The notes beneath the pieces were generated by a model. The model searched no databases. It saw nothing but the letters and a program-made list of their open reading frames with translations, and was not told where the DNA came from. From Nitrospina sp. (GTDB lineage Bacteria > Nitrospinota > Nitrospinia > Nitrospinales > VA-1), in NCBI GenBank assembly GCA_018697205.1, contig JABHTG010000135.1, forward strand, positions 1 through 64,000: DNA of 64,000 nt, read 5' to 3'. This document shows, in pieces, positions 18,194 through 27,633 of this stretch. The translations under genes and the position numbers were made by a program. How positions within the stretch are numbered: the stretch's first letter is position 1; each line of letters begins with the position of its first letter.

Positions 18194-19450
18194 TTGAAAG
18201 AAATTCTCCCTGCAGGAAAAATATTTGCGACGGTTAAATGTCCCGCTTCAAAAAGTTATACCAATCGAGCTCTTTTGATTGCAGCGCTTGCTAATGGTAT
18301 TTCTACTTTACGAAACCCTCTGCTTAGCGACGATACAAAATATATGCATCTCGCTTTGGAACAATTTGGGATCCCTGTTAAACAAGAAGATAGCACCTTC
18401 GTAGTTTCAGGAAATGGTGGACATGTGAAATGCCCACAAAACGAAATTTCTATCGGCCTTGCCGGAACCACCATGCGTTTTCTGACAACTTTTGCAGCTC
18501 TGTCTCCGGGAACAACTCAACTTACAGGTGAAAAACGGATGCTGGAACGTCCTATTTCAGATTTACTTAAAGCACTCAATCAAATAGGTGTAAAGGCTCG
18601 TTCAATAAAAAATAATGGCTGCCCTCCTCTGGAAATTCCGGGAGGTGGCATTCCAGGAGGAACAATTGATCTGGCAGGTAACAATAGTAGCCAATACTTA
18701 ACGTCTCTTCTACTTTCTGCTCCTTATTTTAAAAATAAAACTACTATCAATATTATTGGTGCTCTTACATCCAAACCCTATGCAGACATAACTCTCGATA
18801 TTATGAAAACCTTTGGGGTGTTGGTTGAGTCTACTGATTATACTCAGTTTCATATTCCAGCAAATCAATACTACCGGGCGATAGACTACAACATAGAATC
18901 CGATTGGTCGAGCGCGTCCTATTTTCTTTCCGCAGCAGCAATTACCCAAGGGGAAATAACTTTAATTGGCCTTAACTCTAAAAGCGTTCAAGGTGATGCT
19001 GGGTTTCTCGATGTTCTCGAAAAGATGGGTTGCACAATTGAACGGTCCTCTGAAAAAATTTTTATAAAAGGAAATCCTTTGCATGGAATTGACATCAATA
19101 TGAATAGCATGCCTGATGTCGTTCAAACTCTTGCTGTAACCGCCCTATTTGCTAAAGGAGAAACATGTATATATGGCATAGGTAATTTAAGGATTAAGGA
19201 AACCGATCGGATAGGAGCACTTGAGCAGGAACTGACTCGATTAGGAGCCGATATTGAATCAGGCGAAGATTTTTTAAAAATTCGACCTGGGACCTATACT
19301 CCAACTGACATTGAAACATATGATGACCATCGCATGGCAATGAGTCTCGCTTTGGTCGGACTCAAGGTTCCCGGAATCCGTATTAAAAACCCCAGCTGTG
19401 TCGAGAAATCTTTTCCTGATTTCTTCGAACAACTGGAAGGGATATTGTGA
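18194..19450 (+). CDS. aroA: 3-phosphoshikimate 1-carboxyvinyltransferase (EPSP synthase)
   Basis: Shikimate-pathway enzyme joining phosphoenolpyruvate to shikimate-3-phosphate. It has 418 residues. Key motifs are [12 protein letters not shown] near the N-terminus, [15 protein letters not shown], the [12 protein letters not shown] segment, [15 protein letters not shown] and [13 protein letters not shown]. The start is TTG, supported by GGAG at 18182-18185 eight nt upstream; no ATG fits. The stop overlaps the GTG start of the next gene by 4 nt. The family assignment is certain. Confidence 0.97.
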   Translation: MKEILPAGKIFATVKCPASKSYTNRALLIAALANGISTLRNPLLSDDTKYMHLALEQFGIPVKQEDSTFVVSGNGGHVKCPQNEISIGLAGTTMRFLTTFAALSPGTTQLTGEKRMLERPISDLLKALNQIGVKARSIKNNGCPPLEIPGGGIPGGTIDLAGNNSSQYLTSLLLSAPYFKNKTTINIIGALTSKPYADITLDIMKTFGVLVESTDYTQFHIPANQYYRAIDYNIESDWSSASYFLSAAAITQGEITLIGLNSKSVQGDAGFLDVLEKMGCTIERSSEKIFIKGNPLHGIDINMNSMPDVVQTLAVTALFAKGETCIYGIGNLRIKETDRIGALEQELTRLGADIESGEDFLKIRPGTYTPTDIETYDDHRMAMSLALVGLKVPGIRIKNPSCVEKSFPDFFEQLEGIL

Positions 19451-21531
19451 ACGAAGCTTACTCTAATCAGTTAATCTATGAAAAAAGTCCTTACCTGCTT
19501 CAGCATGCTCATAATCCTGTTAACTGGTTTCCTTGGGGAGAAGAGCCCTTTAAGATAGCCAAAGAAAAGAATCTTCCCCTTCTGGTAAGTATCGGTTATG
19601 CAACTTGTCACTGGTGTCATGTTATGGAACGAGAGTTGTTTGAAGATCCCGATTTAGCAGAACTTCTCAACGCCAATTTTGTCAGTATCAAGATTGACCG
19701 AGAGGAAAGACCTGATATTGATAGCATATATATGAAAGCAATTCAGGCAATGGAACAACAAGGTGGCTGGCCGCTCAATGTATTCGTAACTCCTGAAGGA
19801 ATTCCTTTTTACTCTGGCACCTACTTTCCTCCCGAAAAGCGTTTCAACTTACCTTCTTTCACTGACGTTTTGATATTCCTAACTAAAACTTGGATTAACG
19901 AACCAGAAAAAATAAAAAAACAAAGCGAGGCTCTCGCAACGGCAATTCGCGAAAGCTCGGAACGCGAAGCAAATACAGAGACAACCGAATCGCTTGGCTT
20001 CGAAGGTGAGAACAAAGCAGCCCATCTTTATCAAAGTCATTATGACAACCTTAACCACGGATTCCGGTTTCAGCCTCAAAACAAGTTCCCACCCTCAATG
20101 GGTTTGTCAATGCTGCTTCGTCACTACCGCCGTACAGGAACTGCATCGAGTCTGGATATGACAAAAAGTACCCTTCGAGCTATGAAGTGGGGTGGTATCT
20201 ATGATCAGATCGGAGGAGGACTTTCCCGTTATAGCACCGACCATAGATGGCTAGTACCACATTTTGAAAAAATGCTTTACGATAACTCATTATTTATCAC
20301 CGCGCTTATCGAAACTTTTCAAGTCACAGAAAATCCAGAGTTTTCTGACTATGCAAACGATGCTCTATCTTACATTGATAAAGATATGACCTCATCGGAA
20401 GGTGCTTTTTTTAGTGCTGAAGATGCTGATAGCGAAGGAGTTGAAGGGAAGTTTTACATCTGGTCAAAAGAGGAAGTAGAATCAATATTAGGCCGACAAA
20501 CATCGTCTATTTTTATTCCATTTTTCAACATCACAAAAGATGGAAATTTTGAACAAAAAAATATTCTTAATCAAACTCGAACCTATAAAGAACTAGCAAA
20601 GGAGTTAGGGCTTACAGAAGATACCGTTATTGCCGAATTAAGTTCTGCGCGAAAAAAACTTCTGCAAGAGCGTAGCAAACGTATTCGCCCCTTATTAGAT
20701 GACAAGGTACTAACATCATGGAACGGACTAATGATTTCTGCTATGGCCAAAACAGGTCGTGTTTTAGAAGACGCCGACCGAATAGCTAAAGCGGAAAAAG
20801 CAATGAAGTTTATTCTAACTAATTTGAAAACCCCTGAAGGGAAACTTCTTAGACGTTTTAGAGAAGGCGAAGCCCGCTATAATGGATACCTGTTTGACTA
20901 CTCTTCAATTGCCGTTGCCTGTCTGGAGCTTTATGAAGCAACCTACAATAAAGATTACATAATTGAAGCGCAAGATCTAATGCATGTCGTGGAAGAGAAG
21001 TTTTCCTCTGAGGGTGCTTTTTATGAGACCGCGGTTGATGCAGAAAAGCTGATTGTTAGACAAATTTCCGGATATGATGGAGTCGAGCCATCTGGCAACA
21101 GCAATGCAGCTTTAGCTTTCCTGAAATTAGGTGCCTATCTTGCCAACCCCAATTTTATTAGAAACGCTGAAAAAATTTTTCTAGCTTTCAACGAAGATCT
21201 AGAAGAACGCGGAGTGAACTCCTCATTTATGATGCAAGCGCTGCATCTCTATCTAGGAGGTCTTAATGAGGTGGCTGTCATAGGCAAGAAAAATGACCCG
21301 TCCACCAAAGAAATGCTAAAGACTATTCGTTCCAAGTTTTTTCCTAATGCCATTTTCGCATTCTCTTTTGAGGATGAAGCCGCTAGAAATAGTGTTGACG
21401 TGCCATTACTGGCAGGGAAAAAAATAACCCACGATAAGGTAACTGCTTATGTTTGCAGGTTGGGAAGCTGTCTAGCACCCGTCAATTCATCTGAAGATTT
21501 GATCAATCTTCTCAAATACGAAGAAAACTAA
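19447..21531 (+). CDS. Thioredoxin-domain protein of the YyaL/DUF255 (SSP411-like) family
   Basis: The protein has 694 residues. The N-terminal thioredoxin-like domain (about 1-165) carries a CHWC motif (C54, C57) inside [17 protein letters not shown], then [11 protein letters not shown] and FYSGTYFPP. The remainder is an (alpha/alpha)6 barrel resembling six-hairpin glycosidases and epimerases, with [38 protein letters not shown] and the late [11 protein letters not shown]. The GTG start overlaps aroA's stop (GTGA) and has GGAAGGG just upstream. The family is widespread in all domains, and its reaction is still not well defined. Confidence 0.93.
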   Translation: MNEAYSNQLIYEKSPYLLQHAHNPVNWFPWGEEPFKIAKEKNLPLLVSIGYATCHWCHVMERELFEDPDLAELLNANFVSIKIDREERPDIDSIYMKAIQAMEQQGGWPLNVFVTPEGIPFYSGTYFPPEKRFNLPSFTDVLIFLTKTWINEPEKIKKQSEALATAIRESSEREANTETTESLGFEGENKAAHLYQSHYDNLNHGFRFQPQNKFPPSMGLSMLLRHYRRTGTASSLDMTKSTLRAMKWGGIYDQIGGGLSRYSTDHRWLVPHFEKMLYDNSLFITALIETFQVTENPEFSDYANDALSYIDKDMTSSEGAFFSAEDADSEGVEGKFYIWSKEEVESILGRQTSSIFIPFFNITKDGNFEQKNILNQTRTYKELAKELGLTEDTVIAELSSARKKLLQERSKRIRPLLDDKVLTSWNGLMISAMAKTGRVLEDADRIAKAEKAMKFILTNLKTPEGKLLRRFREGEARYNGYLFDYSSIAVACLELYEATYNKDYIIEAQDLMHVVEEKFSSEGAFYETAVDAEKLIVRQISGYDGVEPSGNSNAALAFLKLGAYLANPNFIRNAEKIFLAFNEDLEERGVNSSFMMQALHLYLGGLNEVAVIGKKNDPSTKEMLKTIRSKFFPNAIFAFSFEDEAARNSVDVPLLAGKKITHDKVTAYVCRLGSCLAPVNSSEDLINLLKYEEN

Positions 21532-21580
21532 AACAAACTGTGGTAGGATTTCCCGAAACATTATAAATAAATTCTCTAAA

Positions 21581-22573
21581 ATGAAAAAAAATCTAATCGA
21601 TGAAATGATAGATTCTACCCTTGATGGGAAAGGGATCACCCGTAAACAAGCTCTCGAACTAGAGTTTTTATCCTATGAAGAACTAGACTATTTGTTCGAA
21701 GGTACTAATCGTCTTCGTGATTATTTTAAAGGAGATGATGTTAAAATTTGTTCAATTGTTAATGCAAAGGCCGGTAAATGTGAGGAAGACTGCGGTTTTT
21801 GTGCTCAATCTAGCCAATTCAAGACCGATAGCCCCGAGTATGGATTGATGGATGTAGACAAAATTGTTGCGGCTGCGAAGGAAGCTGAGGCATTCGGATC
21901 TAACGAATTCTCTATTGTCACTTCTGGAACAGCACTAAACCGTCGTGAGGAACTTGATCAAGTCATCGCAGCTATCAAGCGAATAAAAGAAGAAACTAAT
22001 TTAGAAACCTGCTGTTCGCTTGGATTGATGAATTTGGAAGATCTTCGCGAGTTGAAAGAGGCCGGGCTCGACAGGTGCCATCATAATTTAGAAACAGCAG
22101 CTAGCCATTTTGGGGAAATTGTCACCACTCATAACTATGAAGATGAAGTTCGGGCAGTACAAAACGCTAAAGACGCTGGGCTACAAGTTTGCGTTGGAGG
22201 TATTTTTGGGATGGGAGAAACTTTTGCTCAACGAGTAGAGCTTGCAATAGATATCAGAGATCTGGAAGCACAGTCGTTCCCTATTAACTTCCTTAAACCA
22301 CTGGAGGGAACTGCACTAGAAACAATGGAACTAATGGAATTATATGAAGCACTTCGAACCATAGCTATGCTAAGGCTTGTCCTTCCAACTATTGATCTAT
22401 TTGTCTGTGGTGGAAGAGAGGAAGTGTTCACTGATAATCAAGAGCAGATTTTTTCTGCTGGAGCTAATGGCATCCTTGGAGGCAACTATCTTACAACCAA
22501 AGGGCAAGATCCAAAAAGGGATATCGAGATGATTGAACGGCTTGGCTTAAACCCTATATATCAATCTGTCTAA
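21581..22573 (+). CDS. bioB: Biotin synthase
   Basis: Radical SAM enzyme inserting sulfur into dethiobiotin. It has 330 residues, the usual length. The [4Fe-4S] cluster motif CxxxCxxC is at C67, C71 and C74 (GKCEEDCGFCAQS). The cysteines and arginine for the sacrificial [2Fe-2S] cluster appear in ETCCSLGLM, LDRCHHNLETA and QVCVGGIFGMGE. GGNYLTTKGQ near the C-terminus is typical. No other biotin gene is adjacent, and no BirA operator was recognised upstream. Confidence 0.96.
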   Translation: MKKNLIDEMIDSTLDGKGITRKQALELEFLSYEELDYLFEGTNRLRDYFKGDDVKICSIVNAKAGKCEEDCGFCAQSSQFKTDSPEYGLMDVDKIVAAAKEAEAFGSNEFSIVTSGTALNRREELDQVIAAIKRIKEETNLETCCSLGLMNLEDLRELKEAGLDRCHHNLETAASHFGEIVTTHNYEDEVRAVQNAKDAGLQVCVGGIFGMGETFAQRVELAIDIRDLEAQSFPINFLKPLEGTALETMELMELYEALRTIAMLRLVLPTIDLFVCGGREEVFTDNQEQIFSAGANGILGGNYLTTKGQDPKRDIEMIERLGLNPIYQSV

Positions 22574-22617
22574 TCTGTTTTTTTCACTTTAAATTGGGAA
22601 ACTATACTTCATTTAAA

Positions 22618-22950
22618 TCAAGCTAGACTCTCGTCAATTATTTTTTTTATTTCAGTTTTAGACTTAACTCCTGTTATCTGTTGGATCACTTGACCACCCT
22701 TAAAAAATAGTAGTGTAGGAATACCTCGAATACCATACTTGGTGGCTGTGTTTGGATTATCATCCACATTCAATTTACCAACTTTAACCGTATCCTCATA
22801 TTCTCCGGCAATTTCCTCTACTGTTGAAGCAAGCATCTTGCAGGGTTGACACCATTCTGCCCAAAAATCAAGAACGACTAGTCTTTCAGATTGAAGGACA
22901 GTAGAATCGAACTCATCATCTGTTACAACAACGACTTTATCTGACGACAT
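22618..22950 (-). CDS. trxA: Thioredoxin with WCQPC active site
   Basis: The protein has 110 residues from the ATG at 22950, preceded by GAGGAG 7 nt upstream; a TTG at 22968 is rejected for lack of a ribosome-binding site. The fold signatures are LDFWAEWCQPCKM (C34 and C37), KLNVDDNPNTATKYGIRGIPTLLFFKGG and the cis-Pro in GIPT. The active site is CQPC rather than the canonical CGPC, which should shift the redox potential somewhat. It is expected to be a cytoplasmic disulfide reductase. Confidence 0.93.
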   Translation of the reverse strand: MSSDKVVVVTDDEFDSTVLQSERLVVLDFWAEWCQPCKMLASTVEEIAGEYEDTVKVGKLNVDDNPNTATKYGIRGIPTLLFFKGGQVIQQITGVKSKTEIKKIIDESLA

Positions 22951-23087
22951 ACTAAACTCCTCTTTCAAAATATGAGTTTTATAATATATAGGATTATTTT
23001 AAACCTAGAACCTTCAGGCACACTGCTTGAATTATTTTTCAACTTTCCTAAAAATTAAAGCAGTGAATTTTGTAGATTTATACTATC

Positions 23088-23099
23088 ATAGTGCACTAT
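23088..23099. repeat. 12-bp perfect palindrome between trxA and the GGCT-like gene
   Basis: ATAGTGCACTAT is a perfect palindrome in the 225-bp divergent intergenic region (22951-23175). It lies about 75 bp before the plus-strand start and could be an operator for either gene. There is no independent support. Confidence 0.3.
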
Positions 23100-23175
23100 A
23101 AGCCATCAATGGTTTTCGACGTGTCAATAATTTAAACTTATCATTATATTAGCCAGCCTATCCTGAGGACCACGC

Positions 23176-23649
23176 ATGTCAGAAAAAATAAGTGTTTTTT
23201 TATACAATGAACTAATAAATGAAGACTATTTTAAAGAAAAGGGATTCGAGTACATCGATAGAGTTACTGTAACGCTATCAGCCCAAAGAATAGTTTTCAA
23301 TAGACTACCACTTGAAGGAGAGGGTATTAAAGGTCAAGGATTGCCAAACATTGAACCGACCCCAAATAACGCCGGGATGATGGAAGGTATGCTTTATGAT
23401 ATGTATGATACCTTCCTTCCTAAGTTAGATGAATTCCATGGATACCCAAAAGAATGTAATCGAAAAGTGATGGATCTCAACGCTCATGATTTCCATACTG
23501 TAAGAGGAATCGTCTACTTCTCTCAGCCAGATAAAATTGAGGAAAAGCTTAAACCTAGTAAAGAACTTATGAAACTTTTTAGAAAATCAAGAAAAGAGTT
23601 TTCTATGCTCTACTTTGCCCGGTTGATGAATACTCGAACCTGTGATTAA
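23176..23649 (+). CDS. Gamma-glutamylcyclotransferase-like (AIG2/GGCT fold) protein
   Basis: The protein has 157 residues. The start FLYNELINEDYF replaces the usual YG[ST]L opening. RLPLEGEGIKGQGLPNIEPTPN and the MEGMLYDM ... LDEFHGYP run match the GGCT-like fold, in which a conserved Glu acts in cyclising gamma-glutamyl groups. The missing canonical YGTL loop makes the enzymatic activity uncertain. It ends 8 nt before the DDAH-like gene, so the two are probably one operon. Confidence 0.7.
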   Translation: MSEKISVFLYNELINEDYFKEKGFEYIDRVTVTLSAQRIVFNRLPLEGEGIKGQGLPNIEPTPNNAGMMEGMLYDMYDTFLPKLDEFHGYPKECNRKVMDLNAHDFHTVRGIVYFSQPDKIEEKLKPSKELMKLFRKSRKEFSMLYFARLMNTRTCD

Positions 23650-23657
23650 CCTCGTCA

Positions 23658-24422
23658 ATGACCAAGATCATCGCTTTTGTTCGAAGACCTGGGTCTTCTT
23701 TCAACCAAGCTATTTCTGCTAAACCAAAAAATCAGCCAATCAATGTTAAACTTGCCTGCTTGCAACATGACCGATATATTGTGGCTTTAGAAGAAGCCAA
23801 CGCAGAGGTTGTCTCACTCCCAGCTATTAATGAATACCCCGATGCACCTTTTTTAGAAGATACAACCGTTATTCTTGATAATACGGCCGTCGCCTGTCCT
23901 AATAAAGAAAAATCAAGACGTGGTGAAGGTACCAGCATTCACAATAAAATTAAAAAATATAAACCCATAACGACACTCCCTGATTCTGTAACTTTAGATG
24001 GAGGTGATGTGCTAAACACAGAAGAAAAAATCTTTGTAGGAATATCTGACAGGACAAATATGGGAGCTGTAGACGCTCTAGCTAAGTTAACAAAAAAGCC
24101 TGTTGTTCCCATCAAAGTCCTCTTAGGGCTTCATTTGAAAACTTCGGTTACATATTTGGGGAAAAACACCTTGATACTTAATTCATCTTCGATAGATACT
24201 GCAGCACTAAGAGGGTTTAAATGGATTGAAACTGGGAAGGCTAATCCTTACGCTGCTAACTGTCTAGCTATTGGAAATACTGTTTTAATGTCAAAAGCAT
24301 CTAATGCATTGGCAGATAAAATTCACCGTAGGGGATTTAAGGTACTCGAACTAGATATAAGCGAATTTGAAAAAGCTGATGGGGGAATCACCTGTTTGAG
24401 TATAATTTTAAATGAGTCCTGA
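23658..24422 (+). CDS. Dimethylarginine dimethylaminohydrolase-like amidinohydrolase (DDAH)
   Basis: Predicted guanidine-group hydrolase in the pentein fold, 254 residues. DDAH would convert methylated arginine to citrulline and an amine. The catalytic Cys is C246 (GGITCLSI), the His is H159 (LLGLHLKTS), and the acidic substrate-binding residues lie in FLEDT (66-69) and DGGDVL (114-119). The order FLEDT, DGGDV, LHLKTSV, GGITCLS matches DDAH more closely than arginine deiminase, which is much longer. The substrate in this organism is unknown. It follows the GGCT-like gene by 8 nt. Confidence 0.85.
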   Translation: MTKIIAFVRRPGSSFNQAISAKPKNQPINVKLACLQHDRYIVALEEANAEVVSLPAINEYPDAPFLEDTTVILDNTAVACPNKEKSRRGEGTSIHNKIKKYKPITTLPDSVTLDGGDVLNTEEKIFVGISDRTNMGAVDALAKLTKKPVVPIKVLLGLHLKTSVTYLGKNTLILNSSSIDTAALRGFKWIETGKANPYAANCLAIGNTVLMSKASNALADKIHRRGFKVLELDISEFEKADGGITCLSIILNES

Positions 24423-24443
24423 CTCATCCTCATCAAATTTCAT

Positions 24444-24713
24444 TTATAGGTCATTATTCTTTAAAATACTATCCAGGCTTTCAAGAAATAACTCTTTCTT
24501 TTGATCATCAAATTTAAAAACTTGATCAAATTCACTTTTAATCACCTCAGTTAGGGGACTGCCCTCTTCAAACATTTTAGTTTTCTTTGCTTCTTCCGAA
24601 AACTCAACGTTAATAGAAGCATATTCATTATACTTTTGAGATAAATTATTTTGCCTTTGGGAGTCTGGTGCTGTAACAAAAGATTTAGTTGCATTGCTAA
24701 CTGGACTTACCAT
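24444..24713 (-). CDS. 89-residue unknown protein under a sigma54 promoter
   Basis: A small acidic, largely helical protein with no cysteine, no signal peptide and no recognised domain. The N-terminal third is polar and Ser/Gln/Asn-rich. The middle reads INVEFSEEAKKTKMFEEG and the C-terminus FDDQKKELFLESLDSILKNN. A phrase like V-x-F/L-S-x-EA-K is seen in many flagellar regulators and adaptors, but the FlgM C-terminus is not evident. GGAG lies 7 nt before the ATG. A strong sigma54 promoter lies 50 nt upstream (24763-24778), so a flagellar or motility-linked role is a reasonable guess. Confidence 0.65.
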   Translation of the reverse strand: MVSPVSNATKSFVTAPDSQRQNNLSQKYNEYASINVEFSEEAKKTKMFEEGSPLTEVIKSEFDQVFKFDDQKKELFLESLDSILKNNDL

Positions 24714-24762
24714 TGCTTTCTCCGGTTCGGTTAAATTTTTCCTTATACAATCTCCTTAAGAT

Positions 24763-24778
24763 AGCAAGTTTTGTGCCT
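24763..24778 (-). promoter_or_regulatory. Sigma54 (-24/-12) promoter for the 89-residue protein
   Basis: On the minus strand the sequence is AGGCACAAAACTTGCT, matching TGGCAC-N5-TTGCT at every defined base except the first. GG and GC are separated by exactly 10 nt, as sigma54 requires. Transcription should start near 24752, about 40 nt before the ATG at 24713. No TGTCA dyad was found upstream of this copy. Confidence 0.7.
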
Positions 24779-24880
24779 AATGTTAAACAAAACAAACTCT
24801 TTATTTTTAATGCTTTACATTTATTTTATTATATTTCTTTCAGGCTTATTTTTCCTAACAGGAAACGTTTGCCTAGTTAT

Positions 24881-26017
24881 TCAATCTGGTAGATCCTGAA
24901 GAAGAGGTTTGCCGTATCCTACTAGTTCCACATACCCCTTACCTTTAACTAGATCCCCACCAACATTACCTTCTATTGAAACGCTCCCTTCCCAGTATGA
25001 TGCAGAAATAGACCTTAGGCCATAAAGCTCTTGATCAAGCAAATCGGGTGATAATTTCACCTTAATTCTAAAACTAGGTAATTCCAGCTCCCAACCCGAA
25101 GGATAGATAATACCTGACCGCTTACTCTTCCATTCAGTTAAAGGTCTCACGATAAATTCATTACGCTTTAAATGCCGAGATACTCCATCTGCTGTAACCA
25201 AAGTACCACTAGAAAAAGAATCTACCCCCCCCGCTTTAAGGCGCAACTGATACAACATCAACTCTGTCTGATCATCAAGCTTTAATGAAAACCAATCCCA
25301 ACCAGCAAGTTCATTATTAAGCTGGTTACTTGAGTATTCATGATCCATCCAGCTTGTGCCAAGAACTTTATAAGTTTTTCCCTCTATAAATATGGTTCCA
25401 CTAGTTTTCATACGTGTATATGAAAAGTAGTGAGAAGCATTTCCTGGGTCACGCCCTTTTTTACTAATTCCATTTTGTCCATGAAAAACTAAGTTCTTCA
25501 TCGGAACTAATTGCAATTTAATTCCCGTCCCTACTTCAACTGCTTCAATCAAGTGTTTTTCATCCTCGCTCTTAAGAGACCAATCTTCATTCCAAACCAT
25601 TAATCGTTCAGAGTCAGCACCTGCATTACCAACCCCCTTGCGGTTAATCCGCTCAAAGTAATGAAACTTTTTACCGTCTATATCAGTTAATGTCATATGA
25701 GCAAAATAAATATGGTCCACCTTCCACTTGGATGAGTTAATTTTTCTATCTGTGGTATCAAGAGCTACACGAAAAAATGTAAGCTGATAGCCAAAGGGTC
25801 GAGAGGTTCCCACCTCTTCAAGGTTTCCGGTGTAGTACCACCATTCGATTCTAAAATCATCATGAGAATTAAAATCTCTTGGGAACCTATAGGTATAGCC
25901 GGGAAGAGCCTGACTAAAGACTTCTGACTCTTGAGCATTAGCAACCCTAAAGTCTGATATCCTCAGACTCATCATCAAAGTTAGGGAAAGAAAAAATATA
26001 ATAGTAAATCTAACCAT
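24881..26017 (-). CDS. Secreted CrtC/AttH-type lipocalin-like protein (COG5621 family)
   Basis: The protein has 378 residues with a signal peptide (about residues 1-28). The diagnostic start of the family is YRFPRDF followed by FRIEWWYYTGNLE. Later conserved pieces are FGYQLTFFRVALD, YFAHMTLTD, GTSWMDHEYSSNQL and GWDWFSLKLDD. The family includes hydroxyneurosporene synthase (CrtC) and many uncharacterised predicted secreted hydrolases or hydratases. No carotenoid genes are nearby, so a carotenoid role is not supported here. It stands alone, convergent to nothing within the neighbouring genes. Confidence 0.85.
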   Translation of the reverse strand: MVRFTIIFFLSLTLMMSLRISDFRVANAQESEVFSQALPGYTYRFPRDFNSHDDFRIEWWYYTGNLEEVGTSRPFGYQLTFFRVALDTTDRKINSSKWKVDHIYFAHMTLTDIDGKKFHYFERINRKGVGNAGADSERLMVWNEDWSLKSEDEKHLIEAVEVGTGIKLQLVPMKNLVFHGQNGISKKGRDPGNASHYFSYTRMKTSGTIFIEGKTYKVLGTSWMDHEYSSNQLNNELAGWDWFSLKLDDQTELMLYQLRLKAGGVDSFSSGTLVTADGVSRHLKRNEFIVRPLTEWKSKRSGIIYPSGWELELPSFRIKVKLSPDLLDQELYGLRSISASYWEGSVSIEGNVGGDLVKGKGYVELVGYGKPLLQDLPD

Positions 26018-26199
26018 GCAGCTTAAGCCTCTTAGAAATAATGCCGTTTAAGAAGTAATTATTAATAAATTAACCATAATATTTCTAGACGCAAATATTT
26101 TAGTTTCTTGGTTTAAAAATACTGTATAAATATTTCAAAAGACCCGTTTTTTGAAGTAAGACACACAAATATCTTATAATTTTTCAAAAAAGGAAACCA

Positions 26200-27069
26200 A
26201 TGCAAGTTGGCGTAACCGGGGCATCAGGATTCTTAGGCTCACACCTTACAAACGCTCTTAATAAGTTAGCTGGTTTTAAGGTTAACACCGTTAAGAGCCG
26301 TTCTTTAAAAAAATTTTCAGACATAAACAAGTTAAAGTCATTTGTTGAGAATTTGGATCTTATTTATCATATTGCCGGTGTAAACCGAGGAACAAATGAA
26401 GAAATTCTCAAAGGTAACATCCAAACAACTTTCAACCTTCTCGAAGCAATGAAAAAATATGGAAAGTCTTCCCCTCGTATTATTTTCACATCTTCATCGC
26501 AGGTTTACAAAAAAATAAGGCAGCCTGAAAAATTAATTAGCGAAACTTATAAGGCTGAACCAGAAACGATATTCGGTATTGCAAAAAAAACTTCGGAAGA
26601 TCTGATTAGACTTTCTGGTTTTGAACACGCTATAATTCGTCTTGCAAACGTTTATGGGCCAGGCTGTCGTCCTAATTACAATTCAGTGATCGCCACATTT
26701 TGTCATAAGTCAGTAATCAAAGAACCTCTTAAAATTGATGGCGATGGCTACCAAAAAAGAGATTTTATATACATAGAAGACGTTATCAAAGCAATGATAT
26801 TGGCAGGAACTAAAACAGATGATTTTATTTCAGGGGTTTATAATATAGGCAGTAACCGGACAACATCATTGCGTCAGGTTGTACGAAGCATTAAATCTTT
26901 AGGTGCAAAAACAAAAGCATCTTATTCTTTAAATACAAGTACTGGGAAAAATTCATTTCCATTAGATGCCAAGCGCTTTAGAAAACAGTTCAAATGGGCA
27001 CCGAAAACAACTCTTCGCTCAGGAATTAAAAATACACTTCTCTGGTTTCAAAAGGAAGTTGCTCGATGA
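26200..27069 (+). CDS. NAD(P)-dependent sugar-nucleotide epimerase/reductase (CapF reductase-like half)
   Basis: Extended short-chain dehydrogenase of 289 residues. The nucleotide-binding motif GxxGFLG is at the start (VGVTGASGFLGSHL), with a catalytic FGIAKK (in place of YxxxK) at about residue 128 and RLANVYGPGCRPNYNSVIATF and RDFIYIEDVIKAM downstream. The RLANVYGP and PNYNSV phrases are characteristic of CapF/WbjC-type enzymes. The catalytic Tyr is replaced by Phe in FGIAKK, as also seen in that subgroup as far as I recall. AGGAAA precedes the ATG. It overlaps the cupin gene by 4 nt, and together they reproduce the two halves of CapF. Confidence 0.82.
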   Translation: MQVGVTGASGFLGSHLTNALNKLAGFKVNTVKSRSLKKFSDINKLKSFVENLDLIYHIAGVNRGTNEEILKGNIQTTFNLLEAMKKYGKSSPRIIFTSSSQVYKKIRQPEKLISETYKAEPETIFGIAKKTSEDLIRLSGFEHAIIRLANVYGPGCRPNYNSVIATFCHKSVIKEPLKIDGDGYQKRDFIYIEDVIKAMILAGTKTDDFISGVYNIGSNRTTSLRQVVRSIKSLGAKTKASYSLNTSTGKNSFPLDAKRFRKQFKWAPKTTLRSGIKNTLLWFQKEVAR

Positions 27070-27470
27070 AAGATATTCAGATAGAAAACCTTGATTGCAA
27101 ATCAGACGAACGAGGTTGGTTGATAGAGGTTCTGGGTGGTAAAAGCTTAGAGGTCCCTCATGAATTTGGTCAAATTCATGTTTCAGTCGCTTATCCCGGA
27201 AAAATTCGTGGGAACCATTATCATACCAGAAAACTAGAATGGTTTTGTGTCCCACAGGGTAAAGGCCTCTTAAGACTAAAAGATCTAAAAACTGGCGAAC
27301 AAAAAGAATTGCTCATGGGAGAAGGCGCCCTGCGAACAGTAAAAATAACCCCTGGTATCATTCATGCCATAAAAAATATCGGGGATACTGATATGGTACT
27401 CATTGTTTACGCTAATGAATCTTTCGATGCTAATGATCCAGACACTTTCTACGAAAAAATTATAGAATAA
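27066..27470 (+). CDS. Stand-alone cupin, CapF C-terminal-like
   Basis: The protein has 134 residues. It is a single cupin barrel with RGNHYHTRKLEWFCVPQGKG, two histidines and a nearby acidic residue for zinc, and the late TPGIIHAIKNIG motif. This pattern is that of the C-terminal domain of CapF, which handles the keto-sugar step before reduction in UDP-L-FucNAc-type synthesis. Here it is encoded as its own protein, joined to the reductase gene by an ATGA overlap. A WxcM/FdtA-like sugar isomerase is the alternative. CapE and CapG partners are not in the window. Confidence 0.78.
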   Translation: MKDIQIENLDCKSDERGWLIEVLGGKSLEVPHEFGQIHVSVAYPGKIRGNHYHTRKLEWFCVPQGKGLLRLKDLKTGEQKELLMGEGALRTVKITPGIIHAIKNIGDTDMVLIVYANESFDANDPDTFYEKIIE

Positions 27471-27633
27471 TTATATACCTATTTAAGATATTAGAGACTT
27501 AACTAGTTTATAAATTAACATTTCTCAACAAAGCCCTCAGAATATTTAAATCATAAGTATTAATACTTTCAGAATTCCATGTCTAGAGTAATCACGACTC
27601 CCAGCTATTTAATATTTTTTTACTTTCACTAAT

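Noticed and set aside
23006-23040. Possible sigma54 promoter (GGCACACTGCTTG) near the trxA/GGCT intergenic region
   Set aside because: The base pair at the -12 position is GA rather than GC at the required 10-nt spacing.
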